The notes beneath the pieces were generated by a model. It was not told the DNA's origin and did no database searches. It saw only the letters and a program-made list of their open reading frames with translations. Made by a program: the position numbers and the translations under genes. This document shows positions 39,535 through 49,472 of a stretch of 64,000 nucleotides of DNA, one piece after another. Each line of letters begins with the position of its first letter. Within the stretch, counting starts at the first letter, position 1. The stretch is taken from contig NZ_QVMI01000030.1 in assembly GCF_010500965.1 (NCBI RefSeq), positions 1 through 64,000 of the forward strand, given 5' to 3'. This DNA is from Bacteroides sp. 51. GTDB lineage: Bacteria; Bacteroidota; Bacteroidia; Bacteroidales; Bacteroidaceae.

Positions 39535-40524
39535 ATGAAACCAGATAAAAATATAATAGATAAAGTACTCAATAATACAGCTTCCCCTGATGAAGCCAAA
39601 CAAATTGCCAATTGGTTTGCCACCGATGAAGGACAAGCCTACCTCTCGCATAGACTTGCCAGTGAATCAGCAGAAATAGGAGAAGAAGAAATTGATGAAT
39701 GGACAAAAGGAAGCATCCCCACAGACAGAATGCAGAAACGTTTTCTGGAACAAATCAAACCCCGCCACCAGTCATGGAAGATATGGAAAGCGGTAGCAGT
39801 CATCATCCCTTTCCTACTGCTAAGTACAGCCTTAGGCTTCCTGGCCGACAAAACAGGCATATTCTCCGAAACACAATATGTAGAAATTGTAGTACCGTAT
39901 GGAGAGCGCATGCAAGTGATATTACAGGATGGCACCACCGTAGAACTCAATTCGGCTACTACACTTCGCTATCCGAAACAGTTTGGACTATTCAGCAGGA
40001 AAGTAGAACTTTATGGTGAGGGCTATTTTAAAGTAGAAAAAGAAACCTCCCGACCATTTTCGGTAGAAACAAAGCATCTGAAGATTGCCGTAACAGGCAC
40101 CCAATTCAACGTGAAAGCCTACCCCGAGGATAGCCGCATATTTGTAACCTTGGATGAAGGCGGTGTGCTACTGAAAGGAGCCGGAGATAAAGAATACCAT
40201 TTGATCCCCGGCGAAATGGCAGTATACGATTGGCAATCCGGCAAATGCGGAATCAATCGTCCCGAAGATATAGACAGCGTAAAGGCATGGCGCACAAACA
40301 GCCTTAATTTCTATATGGCACCTTTAAGGGATATTATTAAAGTAATGGAACGGCAGTACGACACCCGGTTCATCATCAATGACTCTACCCTATTAGATAG
40401 CAAATATACACTATCGACCAGTAAAGTTAATGTAGCAGATGTGTTGCATGATCTGGAAATGGTGTCGCGGATAGAATTCGTTGAAGTAGAAGAGAATACA
40501 TTCGAAATCAGAATAAAACAATAA
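39535..40524 (+). CDS. FecR-type anti-sigma factor
   Basis: 329 residues: cytoplasmic N-terminus, one membrane helix (AVAVIIPFLLLSTALGFLA, near residue 90), FecR domain (YVEIVVPYGERMQVILQDGTTVELNSATTLRYP) and a C-terminal DUF4974-like domain (IIKVMERQYDTRFIINDS). It holds the ECF sigma factor and receives the signal from the STN domain of the adjacent SusC. 30-bp gap from the sigma gene. Confidence 0.93.
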   Translation: MKPDKNIIDKVLNNTASPDEAKQIANWFATDEGQAYLSHRLASESAEIGEEEIDEWTKGSIPTDRMQKRFLEQIKPRHQSWKIWKAVAVIIPFLLLSTALGFLADKTGIFSETQYVEIVVPYGERMQVILQDGTTVELNSATTLRYPKQFGLFSRKVELYGEGYFKVEKETSRPFSVETKHLKIAVTGTQFNVKAYPEDSRIFVTLDEGGVLLKGAGDKEYHLIPGEMAVYDWQSGKCGINRPEDIDSVKAWRTNSLNFYMAPLRDIIKVMERQYDTRFIINDSTLLDSKYTLSTSKVNVADVLHDLEMVSRIEFVEVEENTFEIRIKQ

Positions 40525-40683
40525 GTATCATTCCTATCGACACATATACGGGGCTTTTAGACAGTCTCGTATTTTTTTTGAAAAAAAGTACGCCCCTACT
40601 CATACCTTTCCCAACATGGCGTGTTAGCTTATATGAAGGCCTTCAAGAAACAATTTAAACTATAAATTAATATTTAATGCTTT

Positions 40684-43600
40684 ATGAAATCACGATTCAG
40701 AACAAAGAAAATACTTCTTCTGGGCGTTTTGCTATTTGGTTTATCCATTACCACCTTTGCACAAGAAGTCTCCCTCAACTATAATAATGTTGATCTGGAG
40801 GAAGTATTATTATCTATTAAGAAACAAACCGGCTATAGCCTTATATTCAGTGATCAGGTACTGGATGTGCACAGGAAGATAACGATAAAAGCCGAAAAAG
40901 AAGAACTACCCCATGTGCTGACCGATCTCTTTGAAAACAGCAATGTAGCCTTTGAGATAAAGAACAAAAAGATATATTTCATTCCCAGGCAACAGAAAGA
41001 TTCAACACCCACGGAGCCCAATACGATATCCGGTATCGTATCCGATGAGAATGGCGAACCCATTATTGGTGCAAACATCCTGGTTAAAGAAACTAGCAAC
41101 GGAGCAATATCTGATTTGGAGGGTAAATTCTCTCTTATCAATGTACCCAAAGATGCTATTCTGGAAGTATCCTTTATCGGATATGACAACCAGGAACTAA
41201 AACTGAAGAATGAAAAAAAGATAGCCGTCATCCTCAAAGAAAACTCTACACTTCTTGAAGAATTAGTGGTTATTGGCTATGGAACAGTACGTAAACGCAA
41301 TCTTACGGGATCTGTATCGCAAATCAACGCCGAACAAATCCAGAAAGCACCAGTCACAAATATATTGCAATCAATACAAGGGCGTATACCCGGTTTACAG
41401 ATAACTCAAAATTCTGGACAACCCGGAGACGGAAGCAGTGTATTGATTCATGGTAAGCAATCCATAAACGGGACCAATGCTCCTATTTACGTCATTGACG
41501 GATCAATATCGGAGAATATCAATGGACTCAATCCGCAAGATATTGAAACGCTCACTGTATTGAAAGATGCCTCGACCGTAGCCATTTATGGTTCGCGTGC
41601 AGCTAATGGAGTTATTGTAATTAATACAAAACGTGGTAGACAGGATGACAGAACGACAATTACCTTCAAAACAGAACAAAGTTTCCAGCAAGAGAGTAAT
41701 CTGAAATTCAAATTCTTAAATGCCGATCAATGGCTGGAAATAGCAACAGAATCATATACCAATGCAGGAAAGAATGTGCCTTGGACCACCGCAGAACTTG
41801 AAAAAGTAAAAGGCATTGATAATTGCTGGCCCGATCTAATGAAGCGCACAGGATATCTGACCAATAACAATTTGTCAATAACAGGAGGTAGCAAGAACTC
41901 GAATTATTTTATCTCTTTGAACTATTTACATAACGACGGAATAATCAAAGACCAAAGTTATAACCGCGTAAATCTGCGTTTAAATAGCGACCATAAAATA
42001 GGATCAAGACTTAAATTTGGCCATTCTATTAACATATATTCTTCAAAGCAGAAAACACAACGGGACTTTGATTATTTGAACACCTATTCAGTAGCATTCC
42101 GTATGACACCTTTCAATGGAATGTATGATGAGAATGGTGATTATGCAACCATCTCAAGCAGCTCTTTACAATCCGATACTCCAACACCGGCATGGATGCT
42201 TGATAATTCCGAAGTTTCCATTCATGATAAAGGCATTGATGGCAATCTTTATTTATCAGTTGACATCCTGGAAGGTTTAAAGTTTACAGCTCGTGCCAGT
42301 GGTGATTGGAAAAACCGATTTACCGATGATTTTATTGGAGCAATGGACAAGAAATATGGTATGCAAGGCAGTAATGTAAATAGAGTGATGAAGAAAAACG
42401 CCGAAACATTCCATTGGATTATTGACTATATTATTGACTATCAGAAAGTATTTAAACAAGACCATGAAATTTCTGCAATGCTGGGATATTCGGCCGAGAA
42501 ACAAACTTTCCAAGACCTGATGGGCAGTAGAGGAAACACTCCAAGCAATGAAATTCACTTTCTTAATGCCGGTGATCCAAGTACAGCTCTGAATGATAAT
42601 TCATGGACTGAATGGAGTTTCCTATCCCAATTCGGTCGCTTGTCTTATTCCTATAAAGACAGATATTACTTTAATGGAGTCATTCGTAGGGACGGCTCTT
42701 CACGATTGGCCCAAGATAAATATGGAATTTTCCCTTCCGTTTCGGCTGCATGGCGAATAAAGGAAGAAAAATTCATGAGTGGATTAGAATGGATGAATGA
42801 GTTAAAACTCCGGTTAAGTTGGGGAAAGGTTGGTAATGTTTTGAGTATTGACCCTTATGGAACTTCTATTTACCTAAACCAACGCAATGCGGTATTTAAC
42901 CAGAAAGTTGTTTCCGGATACTCGTTTACTAATGCAGTGAACCAGGATTTAAAATGGGAAAGTACCGAGAAAAAGGATATAGGATTTGACCTTTCGATGC
43001 TTAACAACAGACTCTATGTGGTATTTGACTACTATATAGAAGATACTAAAAATTTACTTTTCAACCAGCCCATAGCAAGTTCCGTTGGACTTATGGGCAG
43101 CCCTTACATAAACGCAGGGCATGTGCGCAATAGAGGTATAGATTTTGAAATTGGATATCGGCAAACAATCAACAACTGGAAATTCGATGTGAGTTTCAAT
43201 GCTTCACATATAAAGAATGAAGTGATTGACCTTGAAGGAAGAGATTTAGACACATCGGGTATAAAGGAAGGATATCCTATCGGAAGTTTTTATGGATATG
43301 TTTCTAATGGAATTATCCGCACTCAGGAAGATCTTGATAATAATCCTCATTTTGCAGGCAAAGGAATCGGTGACATTTGGTTCACAGACATCAATGGTTA
43401 CGACGAAAATGGAAACCTGACAGGCAAACCTGACGGCAAGGTTGATACAGCCGACCGTACACTTTTCGGTAAAATATTTCCTGATTTAAGTTATGGTGTA
43501 ACGGGGAGCCTGAGCTATAAAAACCTGACGTTGCAAATACAATTGCAAGGTGTTCAGGGAATAGAAAAAAGCATGTTAGCAGGAGGTCTGATTACCGACA

Positions 43601-43944
43601 TGTTTAGTGGAATGCCAAATGCCGAAGCAGATTATATTTTGGATCGATATAGTGATAAAAATCCAAAAGGAAAATACCCTCGCGTTATTGCAGGTGATCC
43701 GGGGCGCAATCAAAACATGTCCGATTTCTGGCTGATAGATGCATCTTATTTAAGCATCCGCAATCTTAATCTAAGTTACAATTTCCCCAAGAGTTTTTGT
43801 AACAGAATGGGAGCCGTAGGAATTAATGCTTATGTTGGCGTACAGAACCTTTGGACATTTGGAAATGAATACTCAGAGATTACCAATACCAGAACAATTC
43901 CTTTTGCACGGACTTGCACATTCGGACTTCAAATTACACTTTAA
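40684..43944 (+). CDS. SusC/RagA TonB-dependent transporter with STN signalling domain
   Basis: 1,086 residues. After the signal peptide (ends TTFAQ) there is an STN/secretin domain (about 27-100: VSLNYNNVDLEEVLLSIKKQTGY), then the carboxypeptidase-regulatory domain (ISGIVSDENGEPIIGANI), TonB/plug (ELVVIGYGTVRKRNLTGSVSQI) and the barrel. STN links substrate binding to the FecR anti-sigma factor just upstream. It is the import channel of a locus with GH2 cargo; host-glycan loci often have this sigma/anti-sigma control. Confidence 0.95.
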   Translation: MKSRFRTKKILLLGVLLFGLSITTFAQEVSLNYNNVDLEEVLLSIKKQTGYSLIFSDQVLDVHRKITIKAEKEELPHVLTDLFENSNVAFEIKNKKIYFIPRQQKDSTPTEPNTISGIVSDENGEPIIGANILVKETSNGAISDLEGKFSLINVPKDAILEVSFIGYDNQELKLKNEKKIAVILKENSTLLEELVVIGYGTVRKRNLTGSVSQINAEQIQKAPVTNILQSIQGRIPGLQITQNSGQPGDGSSVLIHGKQSINGTNAPIYVIDGSISENINGLNPQDIETLTVLKDASTVAIYGSRAANGVIVINTKRGRQDDRTTITFKTEQSFQQESNLKFKFLNADQWLEIATESYTNAGKNVPWTTAELEKVKGIDNCWPDLMKRTGYLTNNNLSITGGSKNSNYFISLNYLHNDGIIKDQSYNRVNLRLNSDHKIGSRLKFGHSINIYSSKQKTQRDFDYLNTYSVAFRMTPFNGMYDENGDYATISSSSLQSDTPTPAWMLDNSEVSIHDKGIDGNLYLSVDILEGLKFTARASGDWKNRFTDDFIGAMDKKYGMQGSNVNRVMKKNAETFHWIIDYIIDYQKVFKQDHEISAMLGYSAEKQTFQDLMGSRGNTPSNEIHFLNAGDPSTALNDNSWTEWSFLSQFGRLSYSYKDRYYFNGVIRRDGSSRLAQDKYGIFPSVSAAWRIKEEKFMSGLEWMNELKLRLSWGKVGNVLSIDPYGTSIYLNQRNAVFNQKVVSGYSFTNAVNQDLKWESTEKKDIGFDLSMLNNRLYVVFDYYIEDTKNLLFNQPIASSVGLMGSPYINAGHVRNRGIDFEIGYRQTINNWKFDVSFNASHIKNEVIDLEGRDLDTSGIKEGYPIGSFYGYVSNGIIRTQEDLDNNPHFAGKGIGDIWFTDINGYDENGNLTGKPDGKVDTADRTLFGKIFPDLSYGVTGSLSYKNLTLQIQLQGVQGIEKSMLAGGLITDMFSGMPNAEADYILDRYSDKNPKGKYPRVIAGDPGRNQNMSDFWLIDASYLSIRNLNLSYNFPKSFCNRMGAVGINAYVGVQNLWTFGNEYSEITNTRTIPFARTCTFGLQITL

Positions 43945-43966
43945 TCCGTATCAAATAAATATTAAT

Positions 43967-45613
43967 ATGAACAGATATATATTTAAAAAAGCACTTATTG
44001 CATGCTGTTTCTCCATATTATTTGCAGCATGTTCAGACAGTTTTCTGGATATACAACCCAAAGACAAACCAGGTGATGATAATTTCCTGATGGACCTATC
44101 GTCTGCTCAACAATTGGTGGTTGCTTCTTTTACTCCCCTTGTAACCGAGGTTCAAATGTATGCAAAGCGTTTTGGTATTATTTGCGATGGCTTGTCTGAT
44201 GACAGTGGACTTAGGATAAACGGGAACGAGTTCGTTCAAATATTAGATTGGAATATTACTCCCGACATGAGCTATGTCGGTGATTGGTGGAAATTTTCTT
44301 ACCAAAGCATCAATGCTTCCAATTATGCTATTAAGAACATCCCTACTTTAAAGAATAAAGGGTATACAGATGCAGACCTTAATGTTTACATTGCCGAGGC
44401 ACGTTTTATGCGTGCATTCAACTATATGTTTCTGGTTACTTTTTATGGAGATGTACCCCTGATTCTGGAACCTCTCTCCTCTTTTGACCAATATTCACAG
44501 CCACGTTCTGCCACCTCAACAGTCTATACACAAATCATCGAAGATTTTCAGTTTGCTAAAGAACACCTCAGCAAAGACGGAGCAGGATACTCGGGTATGC
44601 CAACCCGCGCAGCCGGTGCTGCTTATCTTGCAAAAGCATATTTGTATCAAAAGGATTATGCTAAAGCAGAAACTGAAGCACGCGATGCTATTCGCATTGC
44701 CGAAGAAGATGGCTATTATCTGATAGATGATTATGCTTCTATCTTCAGCATTGACAATGAGGAAAATCCCGAATTACTGTTTTATTTATCTTACGAGCGT
44801 AATAGCGGCCTATGGGAACAGGATTTCTGTGTAGAGCGTAATGCGCGCGATGTCCCCACCGAACTAAAATATATACAAGGTGGCGAAGGTTGGGGATATT
44901 GTCTTCCCTCGCGCAGTCTCTATGACGCCTATGAACCTAATGATCCAAGACGTGACTATACGTTATTCTCGGAAGAAACTACTTTTGGAGTTTACACACC
45001 TTCTAAGCCCCTTACCCTTGATTTCCACAGTTATGATAGCAATGGAACTCCCATTACCACACCCATAACCTATAATACAGGAGATGATGTTTTATACGAC
45101 TATACCTGGTCGCCAACCGGATTGAATGTAAAGAAACTGACAGAAGATCTTAACGGGCTTACTAATGTGCGGTTTGCCGGACTCGATTGGCCTTTGATGC
45201 GTATGGCCGACCTTTATCTATTCCTGGCAGAGACCCTAGCAGAGCAAGGAAAAGAAGAAGCGCTTGTATGGGTGAATAAAGTCCGGTCAAGAGCCTCTGT
45301 CAACATGCCTGCAAAAACAACCGCCGATGGTTCTCTGATAGATATTGTTCGCCAGGAAAGAAGAGTAGAACTAGGCATGGAGGGTCAGCGTATTTTTGAT
45401 CTGCTTCGTTGGAATGCAATCAAAACGACTTTTGGTGATGGAAAACAGGTAAAACTCCACTTTTACTCAGATTATCTTCCCGCAACAAGCAGTGATAAAT
45501 ACAAGACAGTATCTGGATTATCTAAATATCCTACAGATCATATTCTATTCCCAATCCCACAATACGAGATGGATCAGAATAAAAATATCATCGAAAACAA
45601 TCCGGGTTACTAA
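43967..45613 (+). CDS. SusD/RagB-family lipoprotein
   Basis: 548 residues from ATG 43967 (MNRYIFKK), with lipobox ILFAAC and SDSFLDIQPKDKPG. Typical SusD helices (YIAEARFMRAFNYMFLVTFYGDVPL) and C-terminal VRQERRVELGMEGQRIFDLLRW. It caps the preceding SusC channel (22-bp gap). The longer open frame beginning at 43826 overlaps SusC and was rejected. Confidence 0.95.
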   Translation: MNRYIFKKALIACCFSILFAACSDSFLDIQPKDKPGDDNFLMDLSSAQQLVVASFTPLVTEVQMYAKRFGIICDGLSDDSGLRINGNEFVQILDWNITPDMSYVGDWWKFSYQSINASNYAIKNIPTLKNKGYTDADLNVYIAEARFMRAFNYMFLVTFYGDVPLILEPLSSFDQYSQPRSATSTVYTQIIEDFQFAKEHLSKDGAGYSGMPTRAAGAAYLAKAYLYQKDYAKAETEARDAIRIAEEDGYYLIDDYASIFSIDNEENPELLFYLSYERNSGLWEQDFCVERNARDVPTELKYIQGGEGWGYCLPSRSLYDAYEPNDPRRDYTLFSEETTFGVYTPSKPLTLDFHSYDSNGTPITTPITYNTGDDVLYDYTWSPTGLNVKKLTEDLNGLTNVRFAGLDWPLMRMADLYLFLAETLAEQGKEEALVWVNKVRSRASVNMPAKTTADGSLIDIVRQERRVELGMEGQRIFDLLRWNAIKTTFGDGKQVKLHFYSDYLPATSSDKYKTVSGLSKYPTDHILFPIPQYEMDQNKNIIENNPGY

Positions 45614-45650
45614 AAGAAAGTCAGTTTTTCAATGGTAATATATATATTTT

Positions 45651-48608
45651 ATGTATAAACATGTTTCAGTATTATTAGTTGTACTTCTATTAGGGTTCTC
45701 TCTTTCACTTTCAGCCAGAACCACATATAATTTTAACGGTTCATGGCGTACACATTTGGGCGATTCCCCCGGAAGTACAACTGCAAATTCCTTTTTTGGC
45801 CACCCTGAATTTGACGATTCAGGGTGGAAACCCGTCACATTACCACATACATTCAATGAGGACGATGCTTTTAGGGTACCCATACACCATCTTACGGATA
45901 CTGTGGCCTGGTATCGTAAACACTTCTTTCTATCCGGGAATGATAAAGACAAACGCGTGTTTATTGAATTCGAAGGTGTCCGTCAGGCTGCCGAAATTAT
46001 GATAAACGGATACTGGATAGGTCGGCATGAAAACGGTGTTATGGCATTTGGCTTTGATCTTACTCCTTATATTAAATTTGGTCAGGATAATGTTATAACA
46101 GTACGGATCGATAATGATTGGTCGTATAAGGAGAGAAAAACCGGAGTAACCTTTCAATGGCAGAGTAGAGCCTTCAATGCAAATTATGGAGGGATCTCTA
46201 AAAATGTTTGGCTCCATGTAGTTGATAAAGTTCATCAAACTCTTCCGCTTTACAGTTCTTTAGGTACGGTTGGTACTTATATTTATGCGGATAGGATGGA
46301 CATACAAAACCGAATAGCAACCATCTATGCTGAAAGTGAAGTTGAAAATTCATCGGAAAAAGAGGTAAGCGTTTCATTGCAAATGATTATATCCGACCAG
46401 GAAGGAAAAGTAGTAGGCAGCTTTGAGGGATACAAACAGCTTTTAAAGCCATCTGCAAAAACTGTTCTGAGCGCCCAGGGTGATATGGACAATGTTCACT
46501 TCTGGAGTTGGGGATATGGTTACCTTTATAATGTAACTACACGCCTTGTTGCAGACAATAAGATAAAAGATGAAGTTACTACCCGTACCGGATTCCGTAA
46601 AGTCCATCTTTCAGAAGGAAAAATCTATCTCAATGACCGTTGCATTATGCTACACGGATTTGCACAACGTTCTACGAATGAATGGCCGGGAGTAGGCCAA
46701 TGTGTTCCGGCATGGATGAGCGATTATAGCAATGAGATGATTGTGAATGGAAATGGAAATATGATACGCTGGATGCATATTACTCCCTGGAAACAAGATG
46801 TAGAATCTTGTGACCGTGTTGGTTTGATCCAGATAATGCCCGCAGGCGATGCTGAATATGATACGCAAGGACGGGAATGGGAGCAACGTTTGGAATTAAT
46901 GCGCGATGCTATTATCTACAATCGCAATAGCCCAAGTATCTTATTTTATGAATCGGGCAATCGCGAGATATCGGCTTCACACATGAATGACATGAAGGTT
47001 ATACGTGATACTTATGACCCGTTTGGAGGGCGTGCAATTGGTTCGCGTGAGATGCTGGACATTAGAGAAGCGGAGTATGGTGGCGAAATGCTTTATATTA
47101 ACAAGAGTGCATCTAAACCGCTTTGGTCGCATGAATATTGTCGCGATGAAGGATTGCGCAATTATTGGGATGAGTATAGTTATCCTTATCATAAAGAAGG
47201 TGATGGCCCCCAACATGGCAAGGTACCCCCCAATGCTTATAATCATAATCAGGATCGGTTTACAGTAGAATTGGTAAACCGTTGGTATGATTACTGGCGC
47301 GAACGCCCGGGCACGGGAAAACGGGTTTCTTCCGGAGGTGCTAAAATTATATTTTCAGATACGCAAACACATAGTCGTGGGGCCGAGAATTATCGGAGAA
47401 GTGGTGTAGTAGACGCACTACGTATTCCCAAAGATGCATATTTTGCCCATCAAGTCATGTGGGACGGTTGGGTAGATACGGAGAATCCCCGTTTGCACAT
47501 TGTGGGACATTGGAATTATGATAATAACGTAGTAAAACCGGTGTATGTAGTGGCGAATACAGATAGCGTAGCTTTATTCTTGAATGGAAAGGCCATAGAG
47601 CACAGTCGCCAAGACTATCATTTCTTATTTACCTTTGACAAGGTTGCTTTTGCACCCGGAAGACTAGAAGCCATTGGCTATAATGATGGTAAAGAAGTGG
47701 CTAAAGTACAGCTTGAAACAACCGGCCCCCCTTATCGTGTCAAACTATCTACCATTGAAGGCCCTCAAGGACTGATGGCCGATGGAGCTGATATGGCAAT
47801 CATACATGCTGATATGGTGGACAAGGAAGGAAGGCGATGCCTTCTTGCAGATAACATGCTTTCTTTCACTGTTTCCGGAGAAGCGGAATGGCGTGGCGGC
47901 ATTGCGAAAGGACCGGAAAATTATGCTTTGGCAACTTCATTGCCTTTGGTTTGCGGACAGAATCGTGTACTGCTTCGCTCCACGACTACTCCTGGTGCTA
48001 TTAGGCTTATATGCAAGGCTGACGGAGTGATTGGAGATACAATAACCCTTAATTCACAATCTGTAGTTATGAAAAACGGATTGATGATGAAATCCGGACG
48101 GGATTATCAAAGATGTGTTCTTACTCGCGGTGAAACCCCTTCAACTGCTTCCTATACAGATTTGAAACGTCAAATTAAGATTAATTCCGCAAAAGCAGGG
48201 TCTAATTCTTCGCGTGCATATTCTTCTTTCGATGATAATGAACATACTGCATGGATTAGCATTAATGATCTTGATTCGGCTTATATTTCTTATCAATTGG
48301 CCGAGCAGGCTCATATCTCAGAGGTAGTACTTAAACTTCATGATTTCCGAAATATCAGTTATCCGCTTGAAGTATCAGCTAATGGCAAGGTTATACACCG
48401 CACTGTTACGGATAAAAGTCTGGGATATGTACACTTAACTTTTCCTCCTGCGTTTACTGATCAACTTACCGTAAAACTCTTTGAACCCTCATTCCCGAAC
48501 GAGGGATATGGACAGATCATTGAATACGGAGATGAAAACCGTGACATGAAAGATTATAGTAAGGACAACTGTACACTTTCGATTTATGAGATAGATATTC
48601 TTGAATAG
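45651..48608 (+). CDS. GH2-family glycosidase (beta-galactosidase-like), multi-domain
   Basis: 985 residues with signal peptide. GH2 sugar-binding domain (YNFNGSWRTHLGD ... GWKPVTLPHTFNEDDAF), Ig-like domain, barrel (about 300-580), DUF4982-like domain (KPVYVVANTDSVALFLNGK), a C5-like Ig domain and a C-terminal F5/8-type carbohydrate-binding module. The acid/base region is SPSILFYESGNREIS instead of the common GNE, and the nucleophile region is probably LWSHEYCRDEG. Substrate specificity cannot be told. The 3' end abuts a repeat element at 48617. No SusE-like gene is present in this locus. Confidence 0.88.
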   Translation: MYKHVSVLLVVLLLGFSLSLSARTTYNFNGSWRTHLGDSPGSTTANSFFGHPEFDDSGWKPVTLPHTFNEDDAFRVPIHHLTDTVAWYRKHFFLSGNDKDKRVFIEFEGVRQAAEIMINGYWIGRHENGVMAFGFDLTPYIKFGQDNVITVRIDNDWSYKERKTGVTFQWQSRAFNANYGGISKNVWLHVVDKVHQTLPLYSSLGTVGTYIYADRMDIQNRIATIYAESEVENSSEKEVSVSLQMIISDQEGKVVGSFEGYKQLLKPSAKTVLSAQGDMDNVHFWSWGYGYLYNVTTRLVADNKIKDEVTTRTGFRKVHLSEGKIYLNDRCIMLHGFAQRSTNEWPGVGQCVPAWMSDYSNEMIVNGNGNMIRWMHITPWKQDVESCDRVGLIQIMPAGDAEYDTQGREWEQRLELMRDAIIYNRNSPSILFYESGNREISASHMNDMKVIRDTYDPFGGRAIGSREMLDIREAEYGGEMLYINKSASKPLWSHEYCRDEGLRNYWDEYSYPYHKEGDGPQHGKVPPNAYNHNQDRFTVELVNRWYDYWRERPGTGKRVSSGGAKIIFSDTQTHSRGAENYRRSGVVDALRIPKDAYFAHQVMWDGWVDTENPRLHIVGHWNYDNNVVKPVYVVANTDSVALFLNGKAIEHSRQDYHFLFTFDKVAFAPGRLEAIGYNDGKEVAKVQLETTGPPYRVKLSTIEGPQGLMADGADMAIIHADMVDKEGRRCLLADNMLSFTVSGEAEWRGGIAKGPENYALATSLPLVCGQNRVLLRSTTTPGAIRLICKADGVIGDTITLNSQSVVMKNGLMMKSGRDYQRCVLTRGETPSTASYTDLKRQIKINSAKAGSNSSRAYSSFDDNEHTAWISINDLDSAYISYQLAEQAHISEVVLKLHDFRNISYPLEVSANGKVIHRTVTDKSLGYVHLTFPPAFTDQLTVKLFEPSFPNEGYGQIIEYGDENRDMKDYSKDNCTLSIYEIDILE

Positions 48609-48616
48609 ATTCACTT

Positions 48617-48720
48617 CGTCATTGCGAACGCAGTGAAGCAATCCAGATTCTACGTTTTGTGGACTGGATTGCTTCGGGTCCCCCCTCGCAATGACGTAAC
48701 ATAATTGATTTATGACACAG
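48617..48720. mobile_element. MITE-like palindromic repeat, copy 3
   Basis: CGTCATTGCGA (48617) and TCGCAATGACG (48686-48696) are terminal inverted repeats, with AAGCAATCCAG / CTGGATTGCTT inside. The right extension GATTTATGACACA (to 48719) equals that of copy 1 at 53649-53911; the left extension is missing because the GH2 stop codon is there. Confidence 0.8.
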
Positions 48721-48743
48721 GTAGTAACCCTCTTGACACATCT

Positions 48744-49349
48744 TTATTTCGGAGAAAGACCATTTGTGTAAAACAGGTAACTTTCCTCTATTATTTCCGG
48801 GGTATCCGCTTCTAATACATATAAGACTTCACGGCAAAATTCCAATGGCGAAGTTCCGTTGGCAGTAACGATCTTTCCATCCCTTACAGCTTGTTTATTA
48901 ATATAATTATCCTCTCCGGTGTATTTATCACCTGCATATTGCTTCAAATAATCAATACCGTTACTTGTATGCTTTACACTGTTGAGATATCCATGCATAC
49001 CGAGGAATACTGATGCGTTACATATTCCGGCAACTAATTTATTCTCTTCGATTGCTTTTTCTACAAGTGGAACAATTTGTCCTGCTTCAGGCGAGAACCA
49101 GCGCATGCCACCAATCAATATCAAACCGGCATGATCTTCCGGCATATCACTCAGATCATAATCAGGTAATATCCTGAATCCGCCTATTGAAGTGATCGGA
49201 TCTTTGGTTATAGACATCGTTTTTACAGTATATTTTACCGGGCTTCCGGGTTTAACTCCCAGATTCAGACAAGTAGCAATATAGGCCCCTTCCCAATCTG
49301 CAAACTCATTTAAGAGTACAAAAATGACTTCTTTCTTATTCATAATCAA
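48744..49349 (-). CDS. DJ-1/PfpI-family protein
   Basis: 201 residues with the Rossmann-like DJ-1 fold and nucleophile-elbow Cys in LVAGICNASVFLGM. An acidic residue in the first helix-loop (NEFADWEGAY) completes the usual Cys-Glu site. Members act as glyoxalases, proteases, amidotransferase-like or chaperone proteins; this one cannot be assigned. It is downstream of the alkyltransferase cluster with a 120-bp gap, possibly the same transcript. Confidence 0.85.
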   Translation of the reverse strand: MIMNKKEVIFVLLNEFADWEGAYIATCLNLGVKPGSPVKYTVKTMSITKDPITSIGGFRILPDYDLSDMPEDHAGLILIGGMRWFSPEAGQIVPLVEKAIEENKLVAGICNASVFLGMHGYLNSVKHTSNGIDYLKQYAGDKYTGEDNYINKQAVRDGKIVTANGTSPLEFCREVLYVLEADTPEIIEESYLFYTNGLSPK

Positions 49350-49472
49350 ATTATTGATAGTTTTCTAGTAGTAATAGTTGATTCGCATTATTTATAATAC
49401 TTACCTGTTGTTTCTATTGGAGTAATTTCAATTATCCCAGTTGCTTTCATCATTTTCTCAGGAAAGCTCAGA

